A DNA stretch of 36,790 nt from RGIG4034 sp045628945 (GCA_045628945.1 JAZQQG010000038.1:1-36790); one strand, 5' to 3'. Counted from the stretch's first letter, positions 1-7,469 are shown. The notes: a model not told the origin generated them from the letters alone. Numbers and translations: made by a program.

Positions 1-1
1 A

Positions 2-91
2 CGGATAGAAAAAAGTCTCTCGTTATGGGGTGATGCAATCGTATGGAGTGACCTTCACAAATACGATAAATCATTCAACGATTGGGACTAG
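2..91 (+). CDS. C-terminal end of an unknown protein (partial)
   Basis: A frame open from the window edge encodes 29 residues, ending in SFNDWD, and stops at a TAG at 89-91. A hairpin terminator follows 44 bases later, which fits the end of a rightward gene. The piece is too short to identify. It could also be a chance open frame, because no start or ribosome site is visible inside the window. Confidence 0.35.
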   Translation, partial: RIEKSLSLWGDAIVWSDLHKYDKSFNDWD

Positions 92-134
92 CCATCAACA
101 CGTTTTGTCCTATAACCCTAATCTTCGGGAATAG

Positions 135-170
135 AACAAGCAGGGACGGAAAGCCCTGCTTGTTTCTTAT
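135..170. terminator. Bidirectional hairpin terminator
   Basis: An 11-bp perfect stem (AACAAGCAGGG at 135-145 with CCCTGCTTGTT at 154-164) encloses an 8-nt loop and is followed by a T-rich tract. It sits between the rightward partial gene ending at 91 and the leftward FRG gene ending at 177, so it can serve both. Confidence 0.7.
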
Positions 171-176
171 TCTTCT

Positions 177-977
177 CTATTTCACGTAATAATGTCGTGC
201 AATCCACTTCGAGAGACCGTCCAAACCGGGATAAATGATGCGCTCGGACATATTGAGCTGATCTAACATATCCCGAACACGCCAGCGAAGCTTGCGATCG
301 ATGATATATTTCACGGTGTTCTTCGTGCAACGATCGAGGAATTCCTCAATGTTGGTGATGCCCATGGGCACGAGAGAGAAAAACGAGTACTGATTCACAA
401 TTCGCTGATTCATAGAAGGCGGCTCGATGATGACCATAGCCTGATCGCCCATATCACGGTCGTACTGGTCCAGACTCTTGGACAACTGATCCATCATATC
501 CACAGAAAAAATCGTGGACTGGGTTCGATTGACGGCTGCCTGATATTCCGCAGGAAGAAGGCTTACCATCTCGGACATGTCAATGCGCCAGACCATGCAA
601 TCATGCTCCTCCATGCGCTCCAGATGCTCCTCCGCAGTGGCAAAATGCAATCCAACCAATGCAGAATGGGACCAGTCAAGCAGACGCGTCGGAAGGCCAT
701 TGTGCTGCCCCAGAATCATCTGCTTCCATACAGAGCCTTCAATGGTCGGATCGCCGATCACAGCGTACTTGGCAAAATTCTCTAAGATTGCAGGCTCCAG
801 ATCCTTTTGCAACTGCTTACAGTTCCGGCTTAAACTGGTATACATTTTATAAGAGCTGTTGGCCATGCCACGATATAAGTAGCTGCTTCGGTTGCGGTTT
901 AAGTCCGGTCGAAAGTCCTGTTCGGTTAAAAGAGGAAGAAGCTCCTCGAGAGTCTCGATACGTATTTCTTTGATCAT
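177..977 (-). CDS. FRG-domain protein
   Basis: A 266-residue soluble protein. Two signatures of the FRG domain are visible: the Y-R-G triplet at residues 35-37 (YLYRGM, the F/Y-R-G motif that names the family) and QHNGLPTRLLDW at 91-102, the most conserved block. FRG proteins occur in bacteria and phages, often in accessory or defence-associated loci; their biochemical activity is not settled, so none is assigned. There is no signal peptide or membrane segment. The ATG is preceded on the minus strand by AAGGAGACGGG at a good distance. It is transcribed alone, leftward, ending in the shared hairpin at 135-170. An extended -10 box (TGCTAAAAT) lies upstream. The neighbouring DUF4160 pair and repeats suggest an accessory region. 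Confidence 0.8.
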   Translation of the reverse strand: MIKEIRIETLEELLPLLTEQDFRPDLNRNRSSYLYRGMANSSYKMYTSLSRNCKQLQKDLEPAILENFAKYAVIGDPTIEGSVWKQMILGQHNGLPTRLLDWSHSALVGLHFATAEEHLERMEEHDCMVWRIDMSEMVSLLPAEYQAAVNRTQSTIFSVDMMDQLSKSLDQYDRDMGDQAMVIIEPPSMNQRIVNQYSFFSLVPMGITNIEEFLDRCTKNTVKYIIDRKLRWRVRDMLDQLNMSERIIYPGLDGLSKWIARHYYVK

Positions 978-1013
978 TTTCCCGTCTCCTTATTCATAGA
1001 ATTCCCTATCGTT

Positions 1014-1022
1014 ATTTTAGCA
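1014..1022 (-). promoter_or_regulatory. Possible extended -10 promoter of the FRG gene
   Basis: Read on the minus strand the sequence is TGC TAAAAT, an extended -10 box 37 bases upstream of the FRG start. No convincing -35 box is found 17 bp further upstream, so the call rests on the -10 alone. Confidence 0.35.
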
Positions 1023-1056
1023 TAATTCTGTGATTTTGCGGGAGTTTTTGGGAAGA

Positions 1057-1335
1057 TTAACAATAGAAATGCGTTACGCCAAAGTGATCATGCCATTTTT
1101 CAAGAATTTCGTCGATGTTGGCTTCTATGAATCGAATTAGTAATTTTAGCTGTGAGGAAGGAATGTTAGAATTGTTATTGGCGAGAAGACATTTGTGTGA
1201 ATGTGTAATCCAGATTTTGGTAGAGTGTGGTGAGGGCTGACCTTCAGAAATGTGAACATGAATTGGTTCAAGAGGGTTACTTTCGTTGCTCCAAAAGTAA
1301 ACCCAATATGGACCAATTTTAAAGATTTGAGGCAT
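1057..1335 (-). CDS. DUF4160-family protein
   Basis: A 92-residue protein recognised as DUF4160-like from its N-terminus (MPQIF, then a short beta segment, then PIHVHI, corresponding to the family's PPHFHV block) and its length. Members are small and often sit beside a second small protein; several are discussed as toxin-antitoxin-like, but no activity is proven here. The start overlaps the 3' end of the upstream gene by 17 bases. Its ribosome site (AAAGGAGG) lies inside that gene, 8 nt before the ATG, so the two are translationally coupled. No catalytic motif is visible. Confidence 0.7.
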   Translation of the reverse strand: MPQIFKIGPYWVYFWSNESNPLEPIHVHISEGQPSPHSTKIWITHSHKCLLANNNSNIPSSQLKLLIRFIEANIDEILEKWHDHFGVTHFYC

Positions 1336-1591
1336 TCATAAAACCTCCTTTTGTCGAGAGTTCCATAATCAATTGTGCATTGTTATGAACGAGTTGCTTG
1401 TAGTAAATCATCTCGTCCTCACTGTAACCGAAGATGTCATCCCAACGTAATTCGGGTAACCAGCAGATTGCGTGGTGGAAACCATCTTTAGCATCGGGCG
1501 TCTCGATATAGACCTTGACGGCTCCGTTGGCTTTCTGCTCGGAGTGGGTGATCTCGGTGTGGTTGGCGAGAGTCATAAAAGGGTACATCAT
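1319..1591 (-). CDS. Small hypothetical protein paired with DUF4160
   Basis: A 90-residue soluble, acidic protein with aromatic-rich segments (HHAICWLPELRWDDIFGYSEDE at about residues 39-60, given here only as a position marker for a W/F/Y-rich core). I recognise the general type as the usual upstream partner of DUF4160 proteins in Lachnospiraceae, but know no function. It has a near-perfect ribosome site (AAGGAGGTCAG) before its ATG. The order, small acidic first gene overlapping a basic second gene, resembles an antitoxin-toxin layout; that is inference only. Confidence 0.6.
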   Translation of the reverse strand: MMYPFMTLANHTEITHSEQKANGAVKVYIETPDAKDGFHHAICWLPELRWDDIFGYSEDEMIYYKQLVHNNAQLIMELSTKGGFMNASNL

Positions 1592-1652
1592 AATACTGAC
1601 CTCCTTACATAGTAATCTTACTGAAACGAAGGATGTTTTGCAAGAGAATCTG

Positions 1653-1661
1653 TGCTATGAT
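1653..1661 (+). promoter_or_regulatory. Extended -10 promoter of the Nudix gene
   Basis: TGC TATGAT is an extended -10 box 33 bases before the Nudix ATG. The best -35 candidate at the right spacing is poor. An AGGAGG ribosome site follows at 1681-1686. Confidence 0.45.
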
Positions 1662-1694
1662 AAAAAAGAAAACAGGCAATAGGAGGTTGCGGCT

Positions 1695-2345
1695 ATGAAG
1701 GGACCGATCATCCGGGAGAATCAGGTAGAAACCCTGCTTGATAAGAGATTTATTCGTGTATTTGACTTGCAATATGCGGAGGGTAAACACTATTTTGACG
1801 CTACCAGACGTACGGCAGAGGATCTTGTGGCAATCAAAACAGAAGAGGAATTCAAGAACATGGCACCGGATGCGGTTACCTGTATTGTGATTCTTGACGG
1901 CGAGGAGCCGAAGCTTTTGTTGTCTTATGAGTATCGTTATCCCGCAGGACGCTTTTTGCTAAGCCCTCCTGCAGGCCTCATTGATGCCGGAGAGGACTTA
2001 CATAGGACTGGTGCCCGCGAACTCCACGAGGAGGCGGGAATCCATGTAAAAGAGAACGATCGCGTATTCACGATTAGTCCTTTTCTCTTTTCGACGCCCG
2101 GAATGACCGATGAAAGCAATGCACTTGTGGGGATTGTGATCGCCCCCGAGAATACGGATGCAGCCTGCCGGGAGCTGAGTCAGGCGGGAGCGGAAGGAAC
2201 GGAACTTTTCGACGGCTTCCGTATGGTGAACCGGGAGGAAGCAGAAAAGCTTTTCGCAGACGGTCGGGATGAGAACGGCCATTACTATTCGGTATACACC
2301 TGGTGTGCGTTGATGTATTTTGTGAGTGGAATGTGGAAGAATTGA
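1695..2345 (+). CDS. Nudix hydrolase (ADP-ribose pyrophosphatase-like)
   Basis: A 216-residue protein with a complete Nudix box at residues 94-116: G, five residues, E100, seven residues, then REL-HEEAGI, matching GX5EX7REUXEEXGU. The glutamates in REL-HEE bind the divalent metals that hydrolyse nucleoside diphosphates linked to another moiety. The region ahead of the box (YEYRYPAGRFLLSPPAG) resembles ADP-ribose/ADP-sugar pyrophosphatases of the NudF/YqkG group, so an ADP-sugar is the likely substrate; specificity cannot be fixed from sequence alone. The start is set by AGGAGG 8 nt upstream. It is monocistronic: the previous genes run the other way and repeat copy 1 follows its stop. Confidence 0.85.
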   Translation: MKGPIIRENQVETLLDKRFIRVFDLQYAEGKHYFDATRRTAEDLVAIKTEEEFKNMAPDAVTCIVILDGEEPKLLLSYEYRYPAGRFLLSPPAGLIDAGEDLHRTGARELHEEAGIHVKENDRVFTISPFLFSTPGMTDESNALVGIVIAPENTDAACRELSQAGAEGTELFDGFRMVNREEAEKLFADGRDENGHYYSVYTWCALMYFVSGMWKN

Positions 2346-2385
2346 TGACATAGTTTTTATTTATGGGATGTTAAGGCAAAAAAGG

Positions 2386-2439
2386 TTGATATACTACGTT
2401 TATCAATGGTAGAAAGAACTTGACAGTTCTTTCTACCAT
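2386..2439 (+). repeat. Hairpin-promoter repeat, copy 1
   Basis: This is the most diverged of three related elements. The leading part (TTGATATACTACGTTTATCA) matches copies 2 and 3. It is followed by a 15-bp perfect stem (2406-2420 with 2425-2439) around the loop TGAC; the bases TTGACA at 2420-2425 form a -35-like box. The stem bases differ from those in copies 2 and 3 but remain fully complementary. The GC-rich CGCCC/GGGCG hairpin of the other copies is absent. The element ends 29 bases before the start of the membrane-protein gene. In one frame it encodes LIYYVYQ, corresponding to LIHYVYQ in copy 3. Confidence 0.7.
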
Positions 2440-2448
2440 AAATAAACC
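2420..2448 (+). promoter_or_regulatory. Possible promoter inside repeat copy 1
   Basis: A perfect -35 box TTGACA (2420-2425) is followed 17 bp later by TAAACC, a poor -10. By analogy with the stronger promoters in copies 2 and 3 this probably drives the membrane-protein gene at 2469. Confidence 0.4.
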
Positions 2449-2468
2449 TATTAACAAGGAGCGTAGTT

Positions 2469-2999
2469 ATGGCAACTCAAAAAACAAAAGAACCTTTTTT
2501 CTCACAGATGGTATTTGACGATGTACGTTATGCATCAGAAGTTCTTACAAAAGAGGAAGCACGATTAAAAAGAAACAAAATAGGATTACTGATTGCTCTT
2601 GTAGCGCAAGTAAGTTGGTTAGTATTGAACTTTGTTAGTACAACGGATTTATATGTTTTAGAATACATTATGTTGGGCGTATCATTAATTATAACGGTTG
2701 CGGCTTATATTGTTGGCGGCGGTCTTGCAATTGCTTTGAAAGGAACATTTAAGGTTGCAAAAACGTTATTTTGGGTCGGATGGTTTTTTGTTCCGTTTCC
2801 CTATGATATTCTGACGGGAATTGCATTGAGCGTGGTTGCAATTGTGGTGATTCCGGTATTGTTTTTACTGTTCCCCATTGTGTTGGTATTACTTTCCTTC
2901 ATTCAGACGAAGAAGAATATTGCCAATGCAAGAAACTATTTGAGCTATTGCGCAATGGCACAGGCAGCGCCAAACACGATAGATTATAATAATCAGTAA
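2469..2999 (+). CDS. Small integral membrane protein, unknown family
   Basis: A 176-residue protein I do not recognise. It has a charged, soluble N-terminus of about 37 residues, then four hydrophobic segments at roughly 38-56, 66-90, 97-118 and 119-146, and a polar C-terminal tail. No catalytic motif or signal peptide is seen. AAGGAG at 2456-2461 sets the start. The gene is visibly richer in A+T than the Nudix gene before it, and it follows repeat copy 1. Together with the two lipoproteins it is one of three envelope proteins placed behind the same element. A strong terminator at 3044-3082 ends the unit. Confidence 0.75.
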   Translation: MATQKTKEPFFSQMVFDDVRYASEVLTKEEARLKRNKIGLLIALVAQVSWLVLNFVSTTDLYVLEYIMLGVSLIITVAAYIVGGGLAIALKGTFKVAKTLFWVGWFFVPFPYDILTGIALSVVAIVVIPVLFLLFPIVLVLLSFIQTKKNIANARNYLSYCAMAQAAPNTIDYNNQ

Positions 3000-3043
3000 A
3001 CGATAAAAAACAGATAGAAGATTAACAAGTATGAATGAGCGTG

Positions 3044-3082
3044 ACAGGATGCAAAAATACAGATTTTGCATCCTGTTTTTTA
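3044..3082 (+). terminator. Rho-independent terminator after the membrane-protein gene
   Basis: A 13-bp perfect stem (ACAGGATGCAAAA at 3044-3056 with its complement at 3064-3076) has a 7-nt loop and runs into six Ts. Confidence 0.9.
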
Positions 3083-3091
3083 GATGAGGAA

Positions 3092-3122
3092 TTGACCTAA
3101 ACCCAACTTCAAGTTGTACGAT
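3092..3122 (+). promoter_or_regulatory. Possible promoter of the GH26 gene
   Basis: TTGACC at 3092-3097 and TACGAT at 3117-3122 are separated by 19 bp, wider than ideal. It lies directly after the preceding terminator and 36 bases before the GH26 start. Confidence 0.4.
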
Positions 3123-3157
3123 AGAACTAACGAAACTGCAACAAGGTAGGGATTTCT

Positions 3158-4072
3158 ATGCGTAAGTTAATCAACCGCGCAGCCACGCCGGAGGCTGTGA
3201 AATTATACGAATTCTTATATAAGATGTACGGAACCAAATGCATTACCGGGCAGATGGAATCCGTAGGAAGATATCCGGATTATGAGATGGACTATCTGAT
3301 GGAGAAGACCGGGAAGCTTCCGGCCATTCGTGGCTTGGATTTTATGGCCAATGATTTCGACGGTGTAGCCAAACGAGCCATTGAATGGCATAACAAGGGC
3401 GGAATCGTGACCATCTGCTGGCACACGGGACCGGATTTCGCCTCCGAGTACCTCCATTGCAAGGAGGATGACTTGGACTGGACCGATGTATTCGTGCCGG
3501 GCTCGGAGAATTACAATAAGCTGATTGAAAATATGGACAGAGCAGTTCCGGCGATAAAAAAGATTCAAGAGGCTCACGTTCCGGTGCTTTGGAGACCCTT
3601 CCATGAATTTGACGGCGGTTGGTTTTGGTGGACCAGAGGCGGAAATGAGAATTTCTTAAAACTGTGGCGTCTGATGTATGACCGCTATACCAATGTGCAT
3701 CATTTGAATAATCTCATCTGGGTCTATGGATTCTCAGAACGCAATCAAGACCGAACCGACTGGTATCCCGGTGATGAATACGTGGATATTGCGGGACCGG
3801 ATAGTTATAAGAACTCCAATAACGATAAACTCTACGATGAAGTGAAGGCGGTTTGTCCGAAGGATATGATTCTGACGCTCCATGAGTGCGGCACGATTCC
3901 GTCAAAGGAGGAACTGAACCACGAAGGCAGAGTCTGGTCCTTTTTCATGACCTGGCATACGAATTTTCTAATGACGGATGAGTACAATACCGTGGCTCAT
4001 GTGCAGGAGATTTATGAGGATGATTATTATCTGAAATTGGAAGACGTGGCGGGGAAGATTTATTACAGGTAA
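3158..4072 (+). CDS. Glycoside hydrolase family 26, beta-mannanase-like
   Basis: A 304-residue single-domain enzyme. GH26 signatures are clear: WRPFHE (acid/base Glu150) at the end of one strand, followed by the aromatic platform WFWW (155-158), and the nucleophile region LHECG (Glu243). HTGPDF and the tryptophan-rich C-terminal strand (MTWHTNF) complete the TIM-barrel pattern. Most GH26 enzymes cleave beta-1,4-mannan; some act on other beta-glycans. There is no signal peptide, carbohydrate-binding module or sortase/dockerin tail, so it should act in the cytoplasm on imported mannooligosaccharides. It stands alone, without transporter or regulator, which is unusual for a mannan-utilisation gene. 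The start is supported by AAGGTAGGGA at 3143-3152. A stem-loop without a T-run follows its stop. Confidence 0.85.
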   Translation: MRKLINRAATPEAVKLYEFLYKMYGTKCITGQMESVGRYPDYEMDYLMEKTGKLPAIRGLDFMANDFDGVAKRAIEWHNKGGIVTICWHTGPDFASEYLHCKEDDLDWTDVFVPGSENYNKLIENMDRAVPAIKKIQEAHVPVLWRPFHEFDGGWFWWTRGGNENFLKLWRLMYDRYTNVHHLNNLIWVYGFSERNQDRTDWYPGDEYVDIAGPDSYKNSNNDKLYDEVKAVCPKDMILTLHECGTIPSKEELNHEGRVWSFFMTWHTNFLMTDEYNTVAHVQEIYEDDYYLKLEDVAGKIYYR

Positions 4073-4094
4073 CTTGATAAATAGCATCTTTATC

Positions 4095-4127
4095 GATGGG
4101 AAAGAGTTCCTCCCACTCTTTCCCATC
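4095..4127. other. Stem-loop after the GH26 gene
   Basis: A 12-bp perfect stem (GATGGGAAAGAG at 4095-4106 with its complement at 4116-4127) has a 9-nt loop. No T-run follows on the plus strand, so it is not a standard terminator; it may protect the mRNA end. Confidence 0.55.
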
Positions 4128-4312
4128 ATCAAGACACCATTTATAAGCACCGTCAAGCCATCGCAGACTCCTATAATAAATTGGTTGACGATAAAAACAG
4201 TACGATTCGCAACAGCATCGAAAAAACGACCGAAATGCATTTTGGCGAAATATACTCAAAAAAGCGAACAAAAATCGCCCTCCGGGCGCTGATACACTAC
4301 ATCTATCAGTAG
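4128..4312 (+). pseudogene. Possible remnant of a coding sequence running into repeat copy 2
   Basis: One frame is open from 4085 to the TAG at 4310-4312. From about 4128 it reads like genuine protein: a charged helical stretch with QAIADSYNKLVDD, then STIRNSIEKT, ending IALRALIHYIYQ. It has no start codon or ribosome site. The last 12 codons lie inside repeat copy 2. Copy 3 has the same 12 codons with only synonymous or conservative changes (CTT/CTC, GTT/ATC), as expected of coding DNA. I do not recognise the protein. It may be the 3' end of a lost mobile-element gene; a chance open frame is the alternative. Confidence 0.35.
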
Positions 4313-4343
4313 GTAGAGTATCTTGACGGATACTCTACCTACT
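4274..4343 (+). repeat. Hairpin-promoter repeat, copy 2
   Basis: Four parts are seen in order. First is a small GC hairpin (CGCCC at 4276-4280 with GGGCG at 4284-4288). Next is CTGATA (4289-4294) with its complement TATCAG (4304-4309). Then comes a 15-bp perfect stem (4308-4322 with 4329-4343). The loop of that stem is TTGACG, which doubles as a -35 box. Copy 3 is nearly identical over about 70 bases; differences in the stem are compensated on the other side. It lies 82 bases before a lipoprotein start. The half-site ATACTC/GAGTAT recurs as a second inverted repeat at 4390-4410. Confidence 0.85.
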
Positions 4344-4352
4344 AAATATAAT
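4323..4352 (+). promoter_or_regulatory. Promoter of the lipoprotein gene, embedded in repeat copy 2
   Basis: TTGACG (4323-4328), an 18-bp spacer and a perfect TATAAT (4347-4352). The -35 box is the loop of the 15-bp inverted repeat, so a dimeric regulator binding the palindrome would cover the promoter. A second inverted repeat (ATACTC 4390-4395, GAGTAT 4405-4410) lies in the leader. Confidence 0.65.
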
Positions 4353-4425
4353 TAGAATAGAAATTCCACAAAATCAGAAAGGAGAGAAGATACTCTTAAA
4401 TAACGAGTATTCTTAACGGAGCGAT

Positions 4426-5328
4426 ATGAAGAAGAGAATTGTTGCACTTATTTTATCGGTAACATTCATTTTATCATTGGCGGGTTGTTCATCTAAAAAA
4501 TCGGAACCTACCACACCAACGGCTTCCCCGGCGGATACTGTTGAAAATGATACCCCTACGACACCGGTATCGGTTGATACGCCGTCAACGGAAGATGCAG
4601 GTGATGATGCGGGTGTTGACACCCCGGTTGAAACCCAGGAACCTGAAAAGAAACCTGTTTCGAAATACGATACTTCTATTTATGTAACGATTCCCGAAAG
4701 AAAGAGTGACATTTCCGGTACTTTGGAAGAAAAGTATAATGAACATTTTGTTAACCATGTAGGATCTTACGATAATGTGGACTTTTTAAATACAAATTTA
4801 TTATCAGAAGAATGTATCTTTTGTCATGTTTTTGAACTTTTCCAACAGAATAATATACTTTTGGGGTATGACGCGAACACAACTGTTAAACCATACTTTG
4901 ATGGTACGTTAACCATTGTGGATAATACTCTTGTTTATGAGCAATCTTTTTTTGAAAATGGTGAAAGTTTTCTTTCTATTTATGAGGGTGGGGATGCGAA
5001 TCCTTTTTGGTTAGATTTCTTTGATAACAATGACAATTTTGAAGCGTCCAAAGAGACGTTTGCGCTTTCCCTGATATATTTATCTGCTCAAACAAATATT
5101 ATCCCGGACAATTATACGATCTTGCTTCGAGTGCATCCAACTGATGCACCATCAATGATTTTTTCAACGGATAAATCTATTACCGAAAATTATAAAGAAT
5201 ATACGAATGCTGCCATTGATTTCTGCACTTGGTGGGAAAATAATAGGGATGGTCATATAAATGTAACAGCTACAATTGAAGCTGGGGATAATCTTTATGA
5301 GTATTATTCAGCTTTGAATAATAACTAA
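4426..5328 (+). CDS. Lipoprotein of unknown function
   Basis: A 300-residue protein. It begins with a type II signal peptide (MKKR, hydrophobic core, lipobox LAGC with Cys21). A Thr/Pro/Asp-rich low-complexity linker follows to about residue 80 (TTPTASPAD, PTTPVSVDTP), then a folded-looking domain of about 220 residues with many Phe, Asn and Asp. It should be lipid-anchored on the outer face of the membrane with the linker spanning the wall. I do not recognise the C-terminal domain. ACGGAG just before the ATG sets the start. It follows repeat copy 2 with its strong promoter and is ended by a hairpin terminator at 5367. The gene is visibly A+T-rich compared with the housekeeping genes further right, suggesting acquisition. 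Confidence 0.75.
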   Translation: MKKRIVALILSVTFILSLAGCSSKKSEPTTPTASPADTVENDTPTTPVSVDTPSTEDAGDDAGVDTPVETQEPEKKPVSKYDTSIYVTIPERKSDISGTLEEKYNEHFVNHVGSYDNVDFLNTNLLSEECIFCHVFELFQQNNILLGYDANTTVKPYFDGTLTIVDNTLVYEQSFFENGESFLSIYEGGDANPFWLDFFDNNDNFEASKETFALSLIYLSAQTNIIPDNYTILLRVHPTDAPSMIFSTDKSITENYKEYTNAAIDFCTWWENNRDGHINVTATIEAGDNLYEYYSALNNN

Positions 5329-5366
5329 TAAAACACGAGATTGCTTGAATGTAAATATAATATACG

Positions 5367-5411
5367 AAAAGAGTGTAAAAGATGAGAGCCATCTCTTACA
5401 CTCTTTTTGTT
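5367..5411. terminator. Bidirectional terminator between lipoprotein and chemoreceptor genes
   Basis: A 12-bp outer stem (AAAAGAGTGTAA with TTACACTCTTTT) and an inner AGATG/CATCT stem are followed by Ts on the plus strand and by CTTTTCG on the minus strand. It lies between convergent genes. Confidence 0.85.
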
Positions 5412-5468
5412 TTTGTTCGTTTGCCCGAAGGGTGTATATTTTCAAACGATTATTCTTTTTGATTCGGA

Positions 5469-7190
5469 TTAAACCTTGAATTTACCCACTTCTTTTTCAA
5501 GCGCTGTTGCAATCTGCTTGATTCGGTCCGTATCATCATTTACTCCGCTGGCATCATTCGAAAGCTCTGCAGTGCTGGAAGCCACCATGGTAACACCCTC
5601 TGCCGATTCGTCCACCGCAGTATGGATAGCGGAAATGTTCTGACGGATATTATCCATGCTGCGAAGTAATGCCTGGCACAATTCTGCGAAGCGCTCCATC
5701 TTCTCGCCGGAAGCTTCGATATCCTTGCGGTAATTCTCGCTGGTTTCCAGCAGGCTGTCATAGCCGCCGACGGTAATCTCATCCATAAATTTGAGCAGAT
5801 TGTTTGCTTCCGTTGCCAACTCCGTTACAACCGAAATGACGTCTCCGGAAACTGTCTGGATCTCACCGGCCGTCTTCGCACAATCATCCGCAAGCTTGCT
5901 GATTTCGGTTGCTACTACGGCAAAGCCCTTGCCTGCTTCGCCTGCTCTTGCAGCCTCGATAGACGCATTCAAGGCCAGAAGATTGGTTTGTCCGCTGATC
6001 TGCAGAATCTTATCCGTTAGTTCATTGATTCGTTCTACCTGTCTGGAGCCTTCGATTTTTTCCTCGATTACATCCGACATCTCCACAATCTTTTCTTTTG
6101 CCTGTTCTCTGGTTTGTTCAGCGTCGGTATAAATTGCTCTTGCCCGCTTAATGGCGTCTGTTGCTTCCTGCTTACCGCTTTCCGCAACCTCTGCCACCTC
6201 GTTTACCTGAGTATCGGTGCTTTCCACATCGTTGGTAATCAGCTGCAAGGATGAGGCAGTTTCCTGCATGCCTGCACTGATCTCTTCCATTGTTGCGCTG
6301 ATGGATGCGACATTATCGTTTACACGTACAATACTGTCTAAAGTCTTGTCGGACTGTTCATTCAGGCTCTCCGTATTTTTTGCAATTTGAATAATAATAT
6401 CACGGATGAACTGTACTAGTGTGTTGACATTCTCTGCAATCAGCTCCAGTTCGTCGCCGCTTTTCACGTCCAAAAGCTTCGTCAGGTCACCGTCCGTATT
6501 GGCCAGATCATATACCTTGCTGTTTACGCGGTAGAGATTCCGCATAATCGTATTGATTAGAAGAACGACCAATACAATACCGATTACAAAAAGAACCACA
6601 CCGGTCAGAATCAGTTTTACTGCAGCATCATTGATCTGTGCGGTAATTCCGCTTGCGTCATAATCGCAACCGATGGCGGCAATTACCTTGCCTTCGGAAT
6701 TCTTTACCGGAACCAGAGCGGTAATCAGATATTCTCCATCCACCTCGGAAATATAGTCATCCGCTACTTCCACACCGGAAAATACCTTAAGACTTCTGCC
6801 GTTATCATCCGCTTCATAAGAATCTCCGAGCTCCGAGTGAAACTCCCCTTCCGTGGGATCTACGCCGTAATAGATTCCGCCGTTTTCCGTATACAGAGTA
6901 TAAAGGTAACTGATATTACAGGTATCCTTGATCTCGCCCAGTATCGCCGCGATTTGCAAGTAGGTCTCGCATTCTTCGGAATCGATTGTGTCATAATCAA
7001 ATTCCTCGACCTGTATTGCAGCTGCTCTTGCCACTTCCAGGGCCGTTTCCCCGCCCAATGTGCAAATCTGTTTTCGGAGAGTGGTTCTGCTGTAGAAACT
7101 GAGTACAACCACCATCAGTGCTACCAACGCTACCACGGGAATAATCAGCTTTAGTCGTAGACTTATTGTTCTGCTTTTTTGTTTTTTCAT
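5469..7190 (-). CDS. Methyl-accepting chemotaxis protein
   Basis: A 573-residue transmembrane chemoreceptor. In order: short basic cytoplasmic N-terminus, TM1 at about 14-32, an extracellular Cache-like sensor domain (about 40-185, with the PVKNSEGKVIAAIG block at its end), TM2 at about 191-213, a HAMP domain (about 214-268), and a long helical signalling domain. The kinase-contact tip is unmistakable: QISGQTNLLALNASIEAARA around 397-416, followed by GEAGKGFAVVATEI. It senses a small extracellular ligand and controls CheA through CheW; the ligand is unknown. GGAGGTG precedes the ATG. It has its own sigma-A promoter at 7217-7245 and is transcribed alone, convergent with the lipoprotein gene. 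It fits the flagellar genes a few kilobases away. Confidence 0.93.
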   Translation of the reverse strand: MKKQKSRTISLRLKLIIPVVALVALMVVVLSFYSRTTLRKQICTLGGETALEVARAAAIQVEEFDYDTIDSEECETYLQIAAILGEIKDTCNISYLYTLYTENGGIYYGVDPTEGEFHSELGDSYEADDNGRSLKVFSGVEVADDYISEVDGEYLITALVPVKNSEGKVIAAIGCDYDASGITAQINDAAVKLILTGVVLFVIGIVLVVLLINTIMRNLYRVNSKVYDLANTDGDLTKLLDVKSGDELELIAENVNTLVQFIRDIIIQIAKNTESLNEQSDKTLDSIVRVNDNVASISATMEEISAGMQETASSLQLITNDVESTDTQVNEVAEVAESGKQEATDAIKRARAIYTDAEQTREQAKEKIVEMSDVIEEKIEGSRQVERINELTDKILQISGQTNLLALNASIEAARAGEAGKGFAVVATEISKLADDCAKTAGEIQTVSGDVISVVTELATEANNLLKFMDEITVGGYDSLLETSENYRKDIEASGEKMERFAELCQALLRSMDNIRQNISAIHTAVDESAEGVTMVASSTAELSNDASGVNDDTDRIKQIATALEKEVGKFKV

Positions 7191-7216
7191 AGGACACCTC
7201 CCTATTCTTCTAAATA

Positions 7217-7245
7217 ATTGTACCCCTTTGAATAAGAAGTTTCAA
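7217..7245 (-). promoter_or_regulatory. Sigma-A promoter of the chemoreceptor gene
   Basis: On the minus strand: TTGAAA (7245-7240), exactly 17 bp, TACAAT (7222-7217), about 27 bases before the ATG. I looked for a sigma-D (TAAA, CCGATAT) promoter here and did not see one. Confidence 0.75.
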
Positions 7246-7337
7246 ACAGATTTGAAATTAAAAACGGGGGATTTTTTAAAATTGGTTAGCTTCGAAAATT
7301 GCAATTAAATTAAGCATACAAATGCAGTATAGGGTGT

Positions 7338-7469
7338 ATGATAAAGGAACCACAGAGTGCCAGCGATAGGTTTTTTTATTGCCTTTCCCGGATTCAAATC
7401 GCCCTTCGGGCGCTGATACACTACGTTTATCAGAAGTTAGAGTATCTTGACAGATACTCTAACTTTTGA
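7338..7469 (+). other. Possible 43-aa reading frame running through repeat copy 3
   Basis: An ATG at 7338 opens a 43-codon frame beginning MIKEPQSASD that passes through repeat copy 3 (IALRALIHYVYQ), the first hairpin arm and the TTGACA loop, and stops at 7467-7469. Only a weak AGGGTG precedes the ATG. It could be a leader peptide, the remnant of a larger gene (compare 4128-4312), or chance. Between the chemoreceptor promoter and this frame (7246-7337) I see nothing else but A+T-rich sequence. Confidence 0.25.

Noticed and set aside
2406..2439. Repeat hairpins as ordinary transcription terminators
   Set aside because: None of the three stems is followed by a T-run, and the loops are promoter boxes upstream of genes in the same direction.
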